In this document: piece after piece, positions 55,601 through 63,627 of the stretch
Position numbering within the stretch: position 1 is the stretch's first letter
Layout of the letters: the number at the start of each line of letters is the position of its first letter
Assembly: GCA_040506705.1 (NCBI GenBank)
Contig: JBEVWG010000055.1
Location: 40,413-104,412, forward strand
DNA: 64,000 nt
Direction: 5' to 3'
Origin: Thiodiazotropha sp040506705
GTDB lineage: Bacteria > Pseudomonadota > Gammaproteobacteria > Chromatiales > Chromatiaceae
The notes under the pieces: generated by a model
Database searches by the model: none
Seen by the model: only the letters and a program-made list of their open reading frames with translations
Told to the model about the DNA's origin: nothing
Made by a program: the position numbers and the translations under genes

Positions 55601-57591
55601 CTGCCCATATCACAACCAGTCAGCCTTGCGAAGATTGTCACACGCCCAACAACTGGAGAGTGACCACTTTCAACCATGCTGGTGTTACAACCGCCTGCCA
55701 TCTCTGTCATAACGGCGATATTGCAACAGGCAAGTCTCCCTCCCATGTGTTGACCAATGCCACCTGTGATACCTGCCATACCACCAACAATTGGAATATT
55801 ACCAATTTCAATCACGATGGAGTTACAGGTAGTTGTCAGTCCTGTCATGATGGGGTCAGGGCGACAGGTAAACATGCTGCCCATGTGGCCACCACCGCCT
55901 CTTGCGAGGCATGCCACACCTCAACCAACAACTGGTTGACGATCAATTTTGATCACGCAGTGGTTACCGGTACCTGTGCCAGCTGTCATGACGGTAATAC
56001 GGCGACTGGTAAACCGGTTGACCATGTTCAGACCAATGCGGCCTGCGACAACTGTCATATATCGAATACAACCTGGCTAAATATCAGGTTTGATCACACC
56101 GGTATCGTCTCTGGCTGTGAAAGTTGCCACAATAATGTGGATGCCATTGGCAAACCTGTAAACCACATTCCCACCAATGAACCTTGTGAGAATTGCCACA
56201 CTACAGTGACCTGGGCAACGGGAACATTTGACCATGCTGGCGTCTCGGGCACCTGTTCAAGTTGTCACAACGGCTCAATTGCCACCGGCAAGCATGCTGC
56301 CCATATCGCAACCAATGGCCAGTGTGACAGTTGTCATACCTCAACCAACAACTGGACTTCGGTTCGTTTTGATCACAGCACGGTTACAGGTAGCTGTCAG
56401 AGTTGTCACAATGGTTCGGTAGCAACAGGTAAGTCAGCCAGTCATGTTGCAACTACTGCTGCTTGCGACGTCTGCCATACCTCCCAGACTACCTGGACAG
56501 CAGTGAATTTTGACCACTCTGTAGTTACGGGTAGCTGTTCAAGTTGTCATAACGGCACCACTGCCACTGGAAAACCGGGTAACCATATACAGACCAATTC
56601 TGAGTGCGATGCCTGTCATACCTCTCAAACCAACTGGCTGTCGGTGCGTTTTGATCACACCAATGCGGCAGGTAACTGTTCTAACTGCCACGATGGAATT
56701 ACTGCAACCGGAAAGGATGTTGGGCATGTTCCCACAACTGCCCAGTGTGATGATTGCCATCTCTCCACTTCGAACTGGTTGAATGTACGCTTCACACATG
56801 GAAATGTGGCTGGAACTTGTTCAACTTGCCACAATGGCGTTACCGCGACTGGCAAACATACCAACCATATCCAGACTTCGGGGCAGTGTGATACCTGCCA
56901 CAACTCAACGACGGACTGGGCAAATGTTGATTTCAACCACGGCAGTATAGTTACAGGTTGTTCAAGCTGTCATAACGGCACATTGGCAACGGGTAAACCG
57001 GGTAATCACATTCCGACGACAGCCGAGTGTAATACCTGCCACACCTCAACCAACAACTGGCTGAGCGTAACCTTCAGCCATAGCAATGTGGCGGGCACTT
57101 GTTCGACTTGTCACAACGGTACGATTGCAACCGGTAAATCTGCCAGTCATGTGTCGACAACTGCCCAGTGTGATAACTGTCATACCTCCACCTCTAACTG
57201 GACCAGTGTCAGCTTTGATCACTCCAGTGTGAGCGGTGCCTGTAATACTTGCCACAATGGCACCATCGCGACGGGGGTACCCAACGGGCATTTCTCAACC
57301 ACTCAGCAGTGCGATGTTTGCCATACCACTAATGGCTGGTTGCCAGTAATCAGCTATCGTCATAGTTCCGGAAACTATCCAGGTGATCATCGGGCGAATC
57401 TCTCTTGTAATGATTGTCACACTACAAACAGTGAATCAGTCCCCTGGCCATTCCCAACCTATGCCCGAACCTGTGCAGGTTGTCATGCGAATGACTATGA
57501 GCAAGGAGAGGGGCCGCACAGCAATCTCAGTAATGATCGAAATTGTGCAGGTAGCCGATGCCACAGTGTTTCAGACCGAAATTGGGATTAG
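52648..57591 (+). CDS. Giant 67-haem (plus one CX4CH) cytochrome c
   Basis: The 1647-residue protein has a signal peptide (LIALLFSLSFAPALQA, cut near residue 32) and 67 CXXCH motifs by my count, plus a final CX4CH. Haems are paired in 46-49-residue units with the pattern C-x2-CHNG.ATGK...HI.T, then C-x2-CH......W....FDH..V.G. The extra H residues could be distal ligands, giving bis-His haems. Two consecutive 425-residue blocks (nt 53704-54978 and 54979-56253) are a tandem duplication. It would be an extended haem wire, secreted by Sec and matured by the Ccm system encoded elsewhere. A strong hairpin follows. Confidence 0.93.
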   Translation: MTTLLKNRILLQQAYWLIALLFSLSFAPALQAETTEFDHFSTGFPLTGEHRIVECDQCHLNAQFEGTPVMCDGCHNDAAAAGKPIDHIRSDDRCDDCHTTVGWHVARFDHGTISSGCFSCHNGSAAQGKGSDHISSANTCEFCHTTFSWGRVGRVDHSAVTGTCESCHNGNIATGKHSIHIATEEPCDTCHITNSWLLVFFDHSNVDSGSCETCHNGISATGKSSNHILTNEACDLCHSTNSWQVNNFSHAGIRGDCESCHNGISAIGKPVGHLTTSEPCEICHTSTNSWLVVNFVHGEEAFGRCSSCHDGVTQPGKDADHVQTTAQCDTCHTSTEDWSIVGFDHSEVVPGTCASCHDGVQAPGKHDTHIVTNESCDVCHATTANWHVISFSHDSFQSAGVCSSCHDGTSATGKHAQHIQTNDQCDVCHVSTDNWLNTSFDHSNVDAAGRCSTCHNGTTATGMQATHIETAEQCDTCHDSTDSWSNVSFDHGSIETAGVCSTCHNGVRATGKHNNHLQTNAECDTCHTVGAWNVNNFSHEGITGDCESCHNGVIATGKHGNHILTTSSCEACHSTTDWGLTGFTHEGVSGTCESCHNGNVATGKHDNHIPTTASCDNCHNTNGWSLSSFDHQGVTGSCQSCHDGDRATGKHDAHVATTASCEGCHTSTTSWTEITFNHAIVTGTCASCHDGVTATGKSADHVVTDAACDNCHISNETWTAVRFDHTGITSGCESCHNNVDAIGKPDTHIPTTEPCENCHNTITWSTGRFDHAGVAGACSSCHDGVVATGMSATHIPTTAQCDSCHTSTIDWTLINFNHDNIAASGNCSNCHDGTTATGKHAQHIQTTAQCDNCHLSTINWQDTSFDHSGVTTSGVCSTCHDGTTATGKHNNHITTNEQCDICHSSTTSWLRVNFDHSAVPTAGVCSSCHNGVRATGKHAGHLQTSAQCDTCHTVNGWLISNFDHAGITDNCESCHDGTTATGKHAAHITTSQPCEDCHTPNNWRVTTFNHAGVTTACHLCHNGDIATGKSPSHVLTNATCDTCHTTNNWNITNFNHDGVTGSCQSCHDGVRATGKHAAHVATTASCEACHTSTNNWLTINFDHAVVTGTCASCHDGNTATGKPVDHVQTNAACDNCHISNTTWLNIRFDHTGIVSGCESCHNNVDAIGKPVNHIPTNEPCENCHTTVTWATGTFDHAGVSGTCSSCHNGSIATGKHAAHIATNGQCDSCHTSTNNWTSVRFDHSTVTGSCQSCHNGSVATGKSASHVATTAACDVCHTSQTTWTAVNFDHSVVTGSCSSCHNGTTATGKPGNHIQTNSECDACHTSQTNWLSVRFDHTNAAGNCSNCHDGITATGKDVGHVPTTAQCDDCHLSTSNWLNVRFTHGNVAGTCSTCHNGVTATGKHTNHIQTSGQCDTCHNSTTDWANVDFNHGSIVTGCSSCHNGTLATGKPGNHIPTTAECNTCHTSTNNWLSVTFSHSNVAGTCSTCHNGTIATGKSASHVSTTAQCDNCHTSTSNWTSVSFDHSSVSGACNTCHNGTIATGVPNGHFSTTQQCDVCHTTNGWLPVISYRHSSGNYPGDHRANLSCNDCHTTNSESVPWPFPTYARTCAGCHANDYEQGEGPHSNLSNDRNCAGSRCHSVSDRNWD

Positions 57592-57649
57592 CAGTTATAG
57601 AGGTGGCACTGTTTGTTTGATCCTCCCACTGTTAAACGGGTAGTCTAAC

Positions 57650-57696
57650 CAAACAACCGCCATGGAATTCCTAGTGAATTCCATGGCGGTTGTTTG
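57650..57696 (+). terminator. 21-bp perfect hairpin after the giant cytochrome gene
   Basis: Arms 57650-57670 and 57676-57696 are perfect reverse complements with a 5-nt loop CTAGT. The right arm runs into TTTGTTGGTTCTT. It can end or attenuate transcription from the cytochrome genes into the porin gene 156 nt downstream, or protect the mRNA 3' end. Confidence 0.75.
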
Positions 57697-57852
57697 TTGG
57701 TTCTTCATCACTTTGGTTGATTCACTGGTGCCAGTTCGCCAAGTATTGAGACTTAATTAAAGGAAGCTGATGTTGTTTATCCTGGTTAGAGACAAGCAAG
57801 AATCAGGAAATGGCATAAACTATAGAGTCACTATTCATCAGGTAATTTAAGA

Positions 57853-60393
57853 GTGCAGCTTAATATTCAATCTAGAACCTACCCTTGGCTTCTGTTAGTA
57901 CTGCTGATGCTGTCGGCTGGGCAACTCTCTGCTGCCACAAGGGTGCTGGATCGTATTGAAATAGAGACAGAAGAGGGTGGTAACGTCATCTTGGTGCATT
58001 TCAATGTGCCTGTTCGATATGTCTCTCATCTGATCAATGAGGCAAACAGTGAGCTGGGTGTTCAGGTCAGAGTGGGGCAGACCATAGATGATGAGGTTGG
58101 CGCGACAACTCCTGATGAGCAGGAGCTGGAGTTTACTCAGGAAGATCAGCTGACTTGGAGTCCATCAGCAGCTATGCCTCTTGATAAGATAGTCTTTCAA
58201 GGCAATCGGCTAGGTACTTCAGCGCTATTGGTCTCATTTGCCACTCCGGTTCATGATGTCAAAATCCGCCAAGGAAGAGACTTCTATACGATGGAGTTTA
58301 TTCTGCCTGCGAAGTCACGCAAAACCTCAGGGTTTGGTCAGGCCAAGCTGAAAACCCTTGAGAGCAAAGTGCCGGAAATGAAGGCACCGTTCAGCTTTAA
58401 ATCATTGCCACTGGTTATCTATGTGATTAACCTGGGTGTTCAGCCCGACCCTGTGGATTATGGGGAAATACCACCCGTACCAGTTGGAAAAAAGCAACTG
58501 CTCTACAGTACTAAGTTTGATCTGGACGGCACGCCACAATACCGCCTTAGATTGGGTTTCTTTCGTACCAAGGAAGAGGCCAGTGAACAGTTGGCAAAGG
58601 TAAAAGGCTTCTATCCAGATGCCTGGATCGATACAGCGGACATCGTGGAGCGGCGCCAGGCCTTTTTTGAAAGGGGCTTGGATCCCTCATTTGACGGCCA
58701 GGTACTGGAAGAGCCAGAGTTGGTTGATGTCGATCCCCGCTTAACCCAAATGATGGAGATGATCCGGCGTACCATTACCGCTGGTGAGTATGCCAAGGCC
58801 GTGCGCCTCTTAGAGGCTTTGCTGGAAGAGCCGGATAATATCTATACCCAGGAATCCCTGGAGCTACTTGGATTATCCCGCGAGCGAAATGGGCAGATTG
58901 CCCATGCCAAAGGGGAATATCGCCTCTATCTGGAAAAGTATCCTGAGGGTGAGGATGCTGAGCGGGTAATGCAGCGGCTATTGGGTCTTGAGACTGCTCC
59001 CCAGAGACCCAAGAAGTCACTGCGTAAAAAGCCCAGGCCGGGAGAGCCGGGTAGTGAAGAGGATGAGAATAAGGCGGTTTGGGATGTCTATGGGAGTTTT
59101 TCTCAAAATTATCGTCGAGACAAGATAGACAGCCCCTTTGTGGAAGATGAGGACAGCATCTCCAGATCTGAAATAGAGAGCTTTGTAGATTTCAATGCCC
59201 GTCGTCGTAGTGAAGACTACGATATGCGCATGAAGGTTACAGGCAGCTATATCTATGATCTGCTGGATGATGGTGAAAACGATACAACACTCAGTGATGC
59301 CTACATCGATGTGGAGCATCTGGAGTCACGAACGCATGCCAAATTCGGCCGCCAGAGATTAAGATCCAGCGGCATTCTGAATCGATTTGATGGTCTTGTG
59401 CTGGGCTATGAGTTGACTCCTGATATCAACCTCAGGGCGACTGTCGGGCTTCCTGTAGAGCGCTCGCGGGATACTTTTCTGCATGAGCACAAACAGTTTG
59501 CAGGAATCAGCGGCGATATCGCGAGTATTTTCGAAAACTGGGATATGAGCCTGTTCCTTGTTGAACAACGGGCAGATGGTCTCGTTGATCGCAGAGCTAT
59601 CGGCGGAGAGGTCAGATATTATGATCAAGACAAATCACTCTTCAGCTTGATCGATTACGATATCTTTCATAACGAGCTTGGAATCTTCATGGTTCAGAGC
59701 AACTGGCGTCTGGCCAACAAAACCAGCCTCTATCTGAATCTTGATTATCGCAACAGCCCTATCTTGATGACTTCAAATGCATTGAGTGGACAGTCTGATC
59801 CCAATACCTTTACAGCGATCGAATCGATCGAGGAGTTACAAGACTTCTATAGTGATGATGAGATCTATGACCTGGCAAAAGACCGTACTGCAAAATCCAC
59901 CAGTGTCTCCTTTGGCGCATCCCATCCTTTCTCGGATACGCTGCAATTGAGTGGTGATTTTACCGTCAGTAAGACCGGAGAGACGCCTGCCTCAGGTGGC
60001 GTGTTTGCCACTGAAGCAACCGATACTGAGCTCTTCTACTCCTTCCAGGTGATAAAAAATGACCTGCTGAAGCAGGGGGATATCGGCGTATTCACACTTA
60101 GATATTCAGACTCGACCTCTTCAGATACCTACCGTATTGGCGTTAGCAGTCGCTATCCAGTCACCAACAGCTGGAGAGTTAATCCACGTTTGGATTTCTC
60201 CTATCGTGAGAACAAAGAGAATGAGGCTACACGCCTAACTGTCAGCCCATTTATTCGTATGGACTACCGCTTCCGCAAAGATCTGACCTTCGAACTGGAA
60301 GGGGGGGTGAACTGGTTCGAGGAGGATGATGGATTGGAAGTGACAAACTTTACCGACTACTTCTTCTACGCTGGCTATCGTTGGGATTTTTAG
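57853..60393 (+). CDS. SPOR/TPR outer-membrane beta-barrel protein
   Basis: The 846-residue protein has a signal peptide (LLLVLLMLSAGQLSA), an N-terminal beta-rich domain (~28-150), an SPOR-like domain (~205-265, YRLRLGFFRTKEEASEQL), TPR-like helices (~295-375), a charged linker (~380-405) and a C-terminal barrel (~410-846) with alternating aromatic strands ending in WDF, the outer-membrane terminal phenylalanine rule. It follows the cytochromes on the same strand and may be their outer-membrane sheath or assembly factor. The start GTG 57853 has a weak ribosome-binding site. Confidence 0.75.
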   Translation: MQLNIQSRTYPWLLLVLLMLSAGQLSAATRVLDRIEIETEEGGNVILVHFNVPVRYVSHLINEANSELGVQVRVGQTIDDEVGATTPDEQELEFTQEDQLTWSPSAAMPLDKIVFQGNRLGTSALLVSFATPVHDVKIRQGRDFYTMEFILPAKSRKTSGFGQAKLKTLESKVPEMKAPFSFKSLPLVIYVINLGVQPDPVDYGEIPPVPVGKKQLLYSTKFDLDGTPQYRLRLGFFRTKEEASEQLAKVKGFYPDAWIDTADIVERRQAFFERGLDPSFDGQVLEEPELVDVDPRLTQMMEMIRRTITAGEYAKAVRLLEALLEEPDNIYTQESLELLGLSRERNGQIAHAKGEYRLYLEKYPEGEDAERVMQRLLGLETAPQRPKKSLRKKPRPGEPGSEEDENKAVWDVYGSFSQNYRRDKIDSPFVEDEDSISRSEIESFVDFNARRRSEDYDMRMKVTGSYIYDLLDDGENDTTLSDAYIDVEHLESRTHAKFGRQRLRSSGILNRFDGLVLGYELTPDINLRATVGLPVERSRDTFLHEHKQFAGISGDIASIFENWDMSLFLVEQRADGLVDRRAIGGEVRYYDQDKSLFSLIDYDIFHNELGIFMVQSNWRLANKTSLYLNLDYRNSPILMTSNALSGQSDPNTFTAIESIEELQDFYSDDEIYDLAKDRTAKSTSVSFGASHPFSDTLQLSGDFTVSKTGETPASGGVFATEATDTELFYSFQVIKNDLLKQGDIGVFTLRYSDSTSSDTYRIGVSSRYPVTNSWRVNPRLDFSYRENKENEATRLTVSPFIRMDYRFRKDLTFELEGGVNWFEEDDGLEVTNFTDYFFYAGYRWDF

Positions 60394-60410
60394 CAGCAAA
60401 AGCGATTACG

Positions 60411-60437
60411 CTCAAAGGCCTCTGTTAGGCCTTTGAG
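60411..60437 (+). terminator. Hairpin after the barrel-protein gene
   Basis: Perfect 11-bp stem CTCAAAGGCCT / AGGCCTTTGAG with loop CTGTT, 18 nt after the stop. The T-run is short. It likely ends the cytochrome-porin transcript. Confidence 0.7.
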
Positions 60438-60604
60438 TCTATCGGTATCAAAATTGAGAGCCTCAATGTGAGTCGAACAGTCCGATTTCAGACTCTTCAG
60501 ACCCTATCCCCCGGATTCACTCTCAAATATTTTCCTGGTGCTAGCCAAATTTCTGCTAACAGTGGGTATAATCCCCTCTTTTGCAGAGACCCTGGGATTC
60601 TAGA

Positions 60605-60979
60605 TTGTATCAACTACTCGCCATCGCCTCCGGCGGAGCAGCCGGAGCACTCTTCCGTTTCTGGGTATCCACTGGCGTATATAGTCTGCTTGGACGAGGT
60701 TTTCCATTCGGAACCCTGGCTGTAAATGTCCTTGGCTCTCTGGTGATGGGGTTTTTGTATGTTGTGTTTCTCGAACGAATGGTGGTTTCAGCTGAACTGC
60801 GAGCAGGACTGCTGATCGGTTTTCTGGGGGCGTTCACCACCTTTTCAACATTCTCCATCGAAACCTTAAACCTGCTGGAACAGGCAGAACTGCTAAAGGC
60901 CGGTTTGAATATTCTGCTGAGTGTGGTGGCCTGTGTGTTGGCCTGCTGGATGGGACTGGTTTTAGGGAGACAGTTATGA
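60605..60979 (+). CDS. crcB: Fluoride channel CrcB/FluC
   Basis: The 124-residue protein has four membrane helices and the CrcB motifs GGAAGALFRFW, GTLAVNVLGS and GFLGAFTTFSTFS. It is a dimeric fluoride exporter. The TTG at 60605 gives MYQLLAIASGG, the family opening, and follows GGGA by 7 nt; a TTG 24 nt upstream is an alternative. No fluoride riboswitch is recognisable in the 200 nt before it. It overlaps the DUF190 gene by 4 nt. Confidence 0.93.
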   Translation: MYQLLAIASGGAAGALFRFWVSTGVYSLLGRGFPFGTLAVNVLGSLVMGFLYVVFLERMVVSAELRAGLLIGFLGAFTTFSTFSIETLNLLEQAELLKAGLNILLSVVACVLACWMGLVLGRQL

Positions 60980-61287
60980 AGCAGCTCGAAGTGACCATGG
61001 TAAGAGTCTATATCACAGAAGGTGACCACCAACTGCGGAAACTGCTCGACTTTCTTCACAATGAAGAGAAAGTCAGAGGCGTCACCGCTTTTCGTGGGAT
61101 TGCCGGCTTTGGTCGTTCTGGTCGGGCTCATGAGGCATCACTGCTGGATATCTCCATGGACTTACCCTTGGTGGTAGAGTTCTTCGATTTACCGGAGCGG
61201 GTTACAAAGGTGCTGCAGGATTTAAATCAATGGGTAGAGCCAGGTCACGTGGTGAGCTGGCCCGCACAAGTTAATATGGGTGAATGA
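60976..61287 (+). CDS. DUF190 family protein
   Basis: The 103-residue protein has the DUF190 pattern (MVRVYITEGDHQLRKLLDFL, GVTAFRGIAGFGRSG, PLVVEFFDLPERV), a PII-like ferredoxin fold. It often accompanies crcB, and overlaps it here through ATGA, so a role in fluoride resistance or its regulation is a reasonable inference. serS starts 3 nt after its stop. Confidence 0.9.
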   Translation: MKQLEVTMVRVYITEGDHQLRKLLDFLHNEEKVRGVTAFRGIAGFGRSGRAHEASLLDISMDLPLVVEFFDLPERVTKVLQDLNQWVEPGHVVSWPAQVNMGE

Positions 61288-61290
61288 GTA

Positions 61291-62562
61291 ATGTTGGATC
61301 CGCGACTGATAAGAAATAATCTGGATGAGGTAGCTGAAAAACTACGTCGCCGTGGTTTTGAGCTGAATACACAGCATATATCCGAACTAGAAGGGCGGCG
61401 CAAGCACCTTCAGGTAGAGTCGCAAGAGCTGCAGAACGAACGCAACAGCCGTTCAAAATCAATCGGCAAGGCGAAGGCGGCAGGTGAGGATATTCAACCG
61501 CTGCTTGAGCAAGTTGCAGAATTGGGTGATCGGCTCAAGGCAAGTCAGGAAGAGTTGAATGCCGTACAAGCCGAGCTTTCCGAGATCACGCTCGGTATAC
61601 CCAACATTCCAGATGATTCCGTACCCGATGGTCGGGACGAAGAGGATAATCGTGAGGAGAGGCGTTGGGGTGAGCCTCGCCAGTTCGATTTTGAGCCTAA
61701 GGATCATGTGGATCTGGGTGATGGCAGCGGATTACTCGATTTTGAGGCTGCGGCCCGTATAACCGGCTCACGCTTTGCAGTCATGGCGGGTCCACTGGCG
61801 CGGATGCATCGGGCATTGATCCAGTTGATGCTCGATACACACACCACTGAACATGGCTACACCGAGGCTTATGTGCCCTATATGGTCAACAGCGACAGTC
61901 TCCGAGGCACCGGCCAGTTGCCAAAATTCGAGGAAGACCTGTTCAAACTCTGTGGCGAGTCAGAGTACTACCTGATACCCACAGCGGAAGTGCCGGTGAC
62001 AAATCTGATCAGGGATCAGATTATCGACGCCGACTATATGCCGCGCAAATGGGTGGCCCATACTCCCTGTTTCCGCTCTGAAGCGGGCTCCTATGGAAAA
62101 GATACCCGTGGCATGATACGTCAGCATCAATTTGAGAAGGTTGAACTGGTACAGGCAGTGCCTGCCAGTCAATCGTTTCAGGCATTGGAAGAGCTAACCG
62201 GACATGCCGAAGCGATTCTGCAAAAGCTGGCGCTGCCCTATCGAGTTGTAACCCTCTGTACCGGCGACATTGGCTTCTCCTCCACCAAAACATACGATAT
62301 AGAGGTCTGGCTGCCGGGACAGAGCAAATACCGGGAGATATCCTCCTGTTCAAACTTTGTAGATTTCCAGGCCAGGCGTCTACAGGCCCGTTGGCGGAAC
62401 CCTGAGACTGGAAAGCCAGAACTTGTGCATACCCTGAATGGCTCAGGTTTGGCCGTAGGCAGAACCCTGGTAGCCGTGATGGAGAACTACCAACAGGCTG
62501 ACGGATCGATTCAGGTGCCAGAGGCACTGAAGCCTTATATGGGTGGAATTGAGAAACTATAG
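61291..62562 (+). CDS. serS: Seryl-tRNA synthetase
   Basis: The 423-residue class II synthetase has the N-terminal coiled-coil arm (residues ~1-110), motif 2 (CFRSEAGSYGKDTRGMIRQHQFEKVEL) and motif 3 (NGSGLAVGRTLVAVMENYQ). It charges tRNA-Ser; the gene for tRNA-Ser(UGA) is 1.2 kb downstream. It is three bases after the DUF190 stop, probably one transcript. Confidence 0.96.
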   Translation: MLDPRLIRNNLDEVAEKLRRRGFELNTQHISELEGRRKHLQVESQELQNERNSRSKSIGKAKAAGEDIQPLLEQVAELGDRLKASQEELNAVQAELSEITLGIPNIPDDSVPDGRDEEDNREERRWGEPRQFDFEPKDHVDLGDGSGLLDFEAAARITGSRFAVMAGPLARMHRALIQLMLDTHTTEHGYTEAYVPYMVNSDSLRGTGQLPKFEEDLFKLCGESEYYLIPTAEVPVTNLIRDQIIDADYMPRKWVAHTPCFRSEAGSYGKDTRGMIRQHQFEKVELVQAVPASQSFQALEELTGHAEAILQKLALPYRVVTLCTGDIGFSSTKTYDIEVWLPGQSKYREISSCSNFVDFQARRLQARWRNPETGKPELVHTLNGSGLAVGRTLVAVMENYQQADGSIQVPEALKPYMGGIEKL

Positions 62563-62571
62563 GAAGAGGCG

Positions 62572-62620
62572 AGGGAGCGGAGCAATTGATTCAGCTGGGA
62601 ACGCTCCCTCAGCCTAATCT
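62572..62620 (+). terminator. Hairpin after serS
   Basis: GAGGGAGCG (62570 onward) pairs with CGCTCCCTC (62602 onward) around a 23-nt loop, just after the serS stop. It lacks a clear T-run, so termination is only a suggestion. Confidence 0.45.
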
Positions 62621-62710
62621 GTTAAAGAAGCCGAGGCTTGCTACACTCCTGAGCAATCAGGCCTCAGCTTGTGGATTGGCTGAGGATTACTGAACCTACC
62701 GCGCACCACA

Positions 62711-62890
62711 CTAGACCATCATAATCAGCAGAGCAACAAATCCTACGACAGCAGCCAAAGGTAAAACTGCTGCCATCCAGTCCCCCTGTTTTGCTTTTGG
62801 GCTGTTTTTCAGCCAGTGTTTGGCTCTAGGCCAAATAAAAATAATCCACCCAATGATAAGGATGGCAGAAAAAATCTTCATCCAATCCAT
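62711..62890 (-). CDS. Small (59 aa) two-helix membrane protein
   Basis: Reading the minus strand from ATG 62890 gives 59 residues, starting MDWMKIFSAILIIGWIIFIW, with a basic/polar middle (RAKHWLKNSPKAKQGDW) and a second hydrophobic segment to the TAG. Two predicted helices and a balanced charge loop suggest a real membrane protein. GGGAATC lies 7 nt upstream of the start. It begins 17 nt beyond the yccA terminator. The function is unknown; the 3' end contains the ACCACACTAGA motif. Confidence 0.6.
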   Translation of the reverse strand: MDWMKIFSAILIIGWIIFIWPRAKHWLKNSPKAKQGDWMAAVLPLAAVVGFVALLIMMV

Positions 62891-62906
62891 AATGATTCCC
62901 GCTTCA

Positions 62907-62932
62907 TAAAAAACCCCGGCAATGCCGGGGTT
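62907..62932 (-). terminator. Rho-independent terminator of the yccA-family gene
   Basis: On the minus strand AACCCCGGC-ATT-GCCGGGGTT is followed by a T-run (TTTTTT reading toward lower coordinates). It sits 24-49 nt after the stop of the upstream minus-strand gene and is a textbook terminator. Confidence 0.9.
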
Positions 62933-62955
62933 CTCAGCTTATTGATAGAGGTAAA

Positions 62956-63627
62956 TTAGTCGTCGCCACCCAGAGCACCAAGCAGGTGCAGCAGGCTGGT
63001 GAAAATGTTGAGAATGGCCAAGTACAGGCTGACAGTCGCCATAATGTAGTTGGTCTGAGCACCATTTACCATCTGACTGGTTTCGAACAGGATATAACCG
63101 GACATCAACAGTATGACCGCTGCCGAAATAGCCAGGTGCAATCCAGGCATATCAAGGAACAGCCCCGCGAGGGAGGCCAACATGACAACCAGCATGCCGG
63201 CAAAGATGAAGCCGCCCATAAAGCTGAAATCACGTTTTGTAGAAAGCGCATAACCAGATAGACCAAGGAAAATAATGCCTGTTCCACCAAAAGCAGTGGC
63301 CACGATCTGGCCGCCATTCGCCAGAGCGATATAGTGGTTGAGCATTGGGCCAAGACCAAAACCCAGAAGACCGGTTACCCCGAAAACAACCAACAGACCA
63401 GCAGAGGAGTTTGCGTAACGTGGCAGAACGAACCACAGTATCACCAAGGCACCGAGAGAAGTACCAAGAGAGATCATGTGTGGTGGGTTGATAACCATGG
63501 AAACAACAGCCATCAGCGCACTCCAAACGAGTGTGGCAGATAGCAGCATATAAGTATTTTTTATCAGCTTATTGGTCGATAGAGTGGATTCCATCGATTG
63601 TGTTGCAGTGAAATCTAGACGATTCAT
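62956..63627 (-). CDS. yccA: Bax inhibitor-1 / YccA family membrane protein
   Basis: The 223-residue protein has seven membrane helices and the family ending YILFETSQMVNGAQTNYIMATVSLYLAILNIFTSLL. YccA-like proteins inhibit or interact with FtsH. The start is ATG 63627, preceded by AGGAGATGAG; a more upstream ATG would add 12 residues of unlikely sequence. It ends at a strong terminator. Confidence 0.92.
   Translation of the reverse strand: MNRLDFTATQSMESTLSTNKLIKNTYMLLSATLVWSALMAVVSMVINPPHMISLGTSLGALVILWFVLPRYANSSAGLLVVFGVTGLLGFGLGPMLNHYIALANGGQIVATAFGGTGIIFLGLSGYALSTKRDFSFMGGFIFAGMLVVMLASLAGLFLDMPGLHLAISAAVILLMSGYILFETSQMVNGAQTNYIMATVSLYLAILNIFTSLLHLLGALGGDD

Noticed and set aside
52705..56936. 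Many long minus-strand open frames across the cytochrome genes
   Set aside because: They are by-products of the repeated CXXCH codons; translations are low-complexity and echo the 140-nt period.
60405..60600. Possible fluoride riboswitch before crcB
   Set aside because: The conserved riboswitch core is absent; the only structure is a simple hairpin after the preceding gene.
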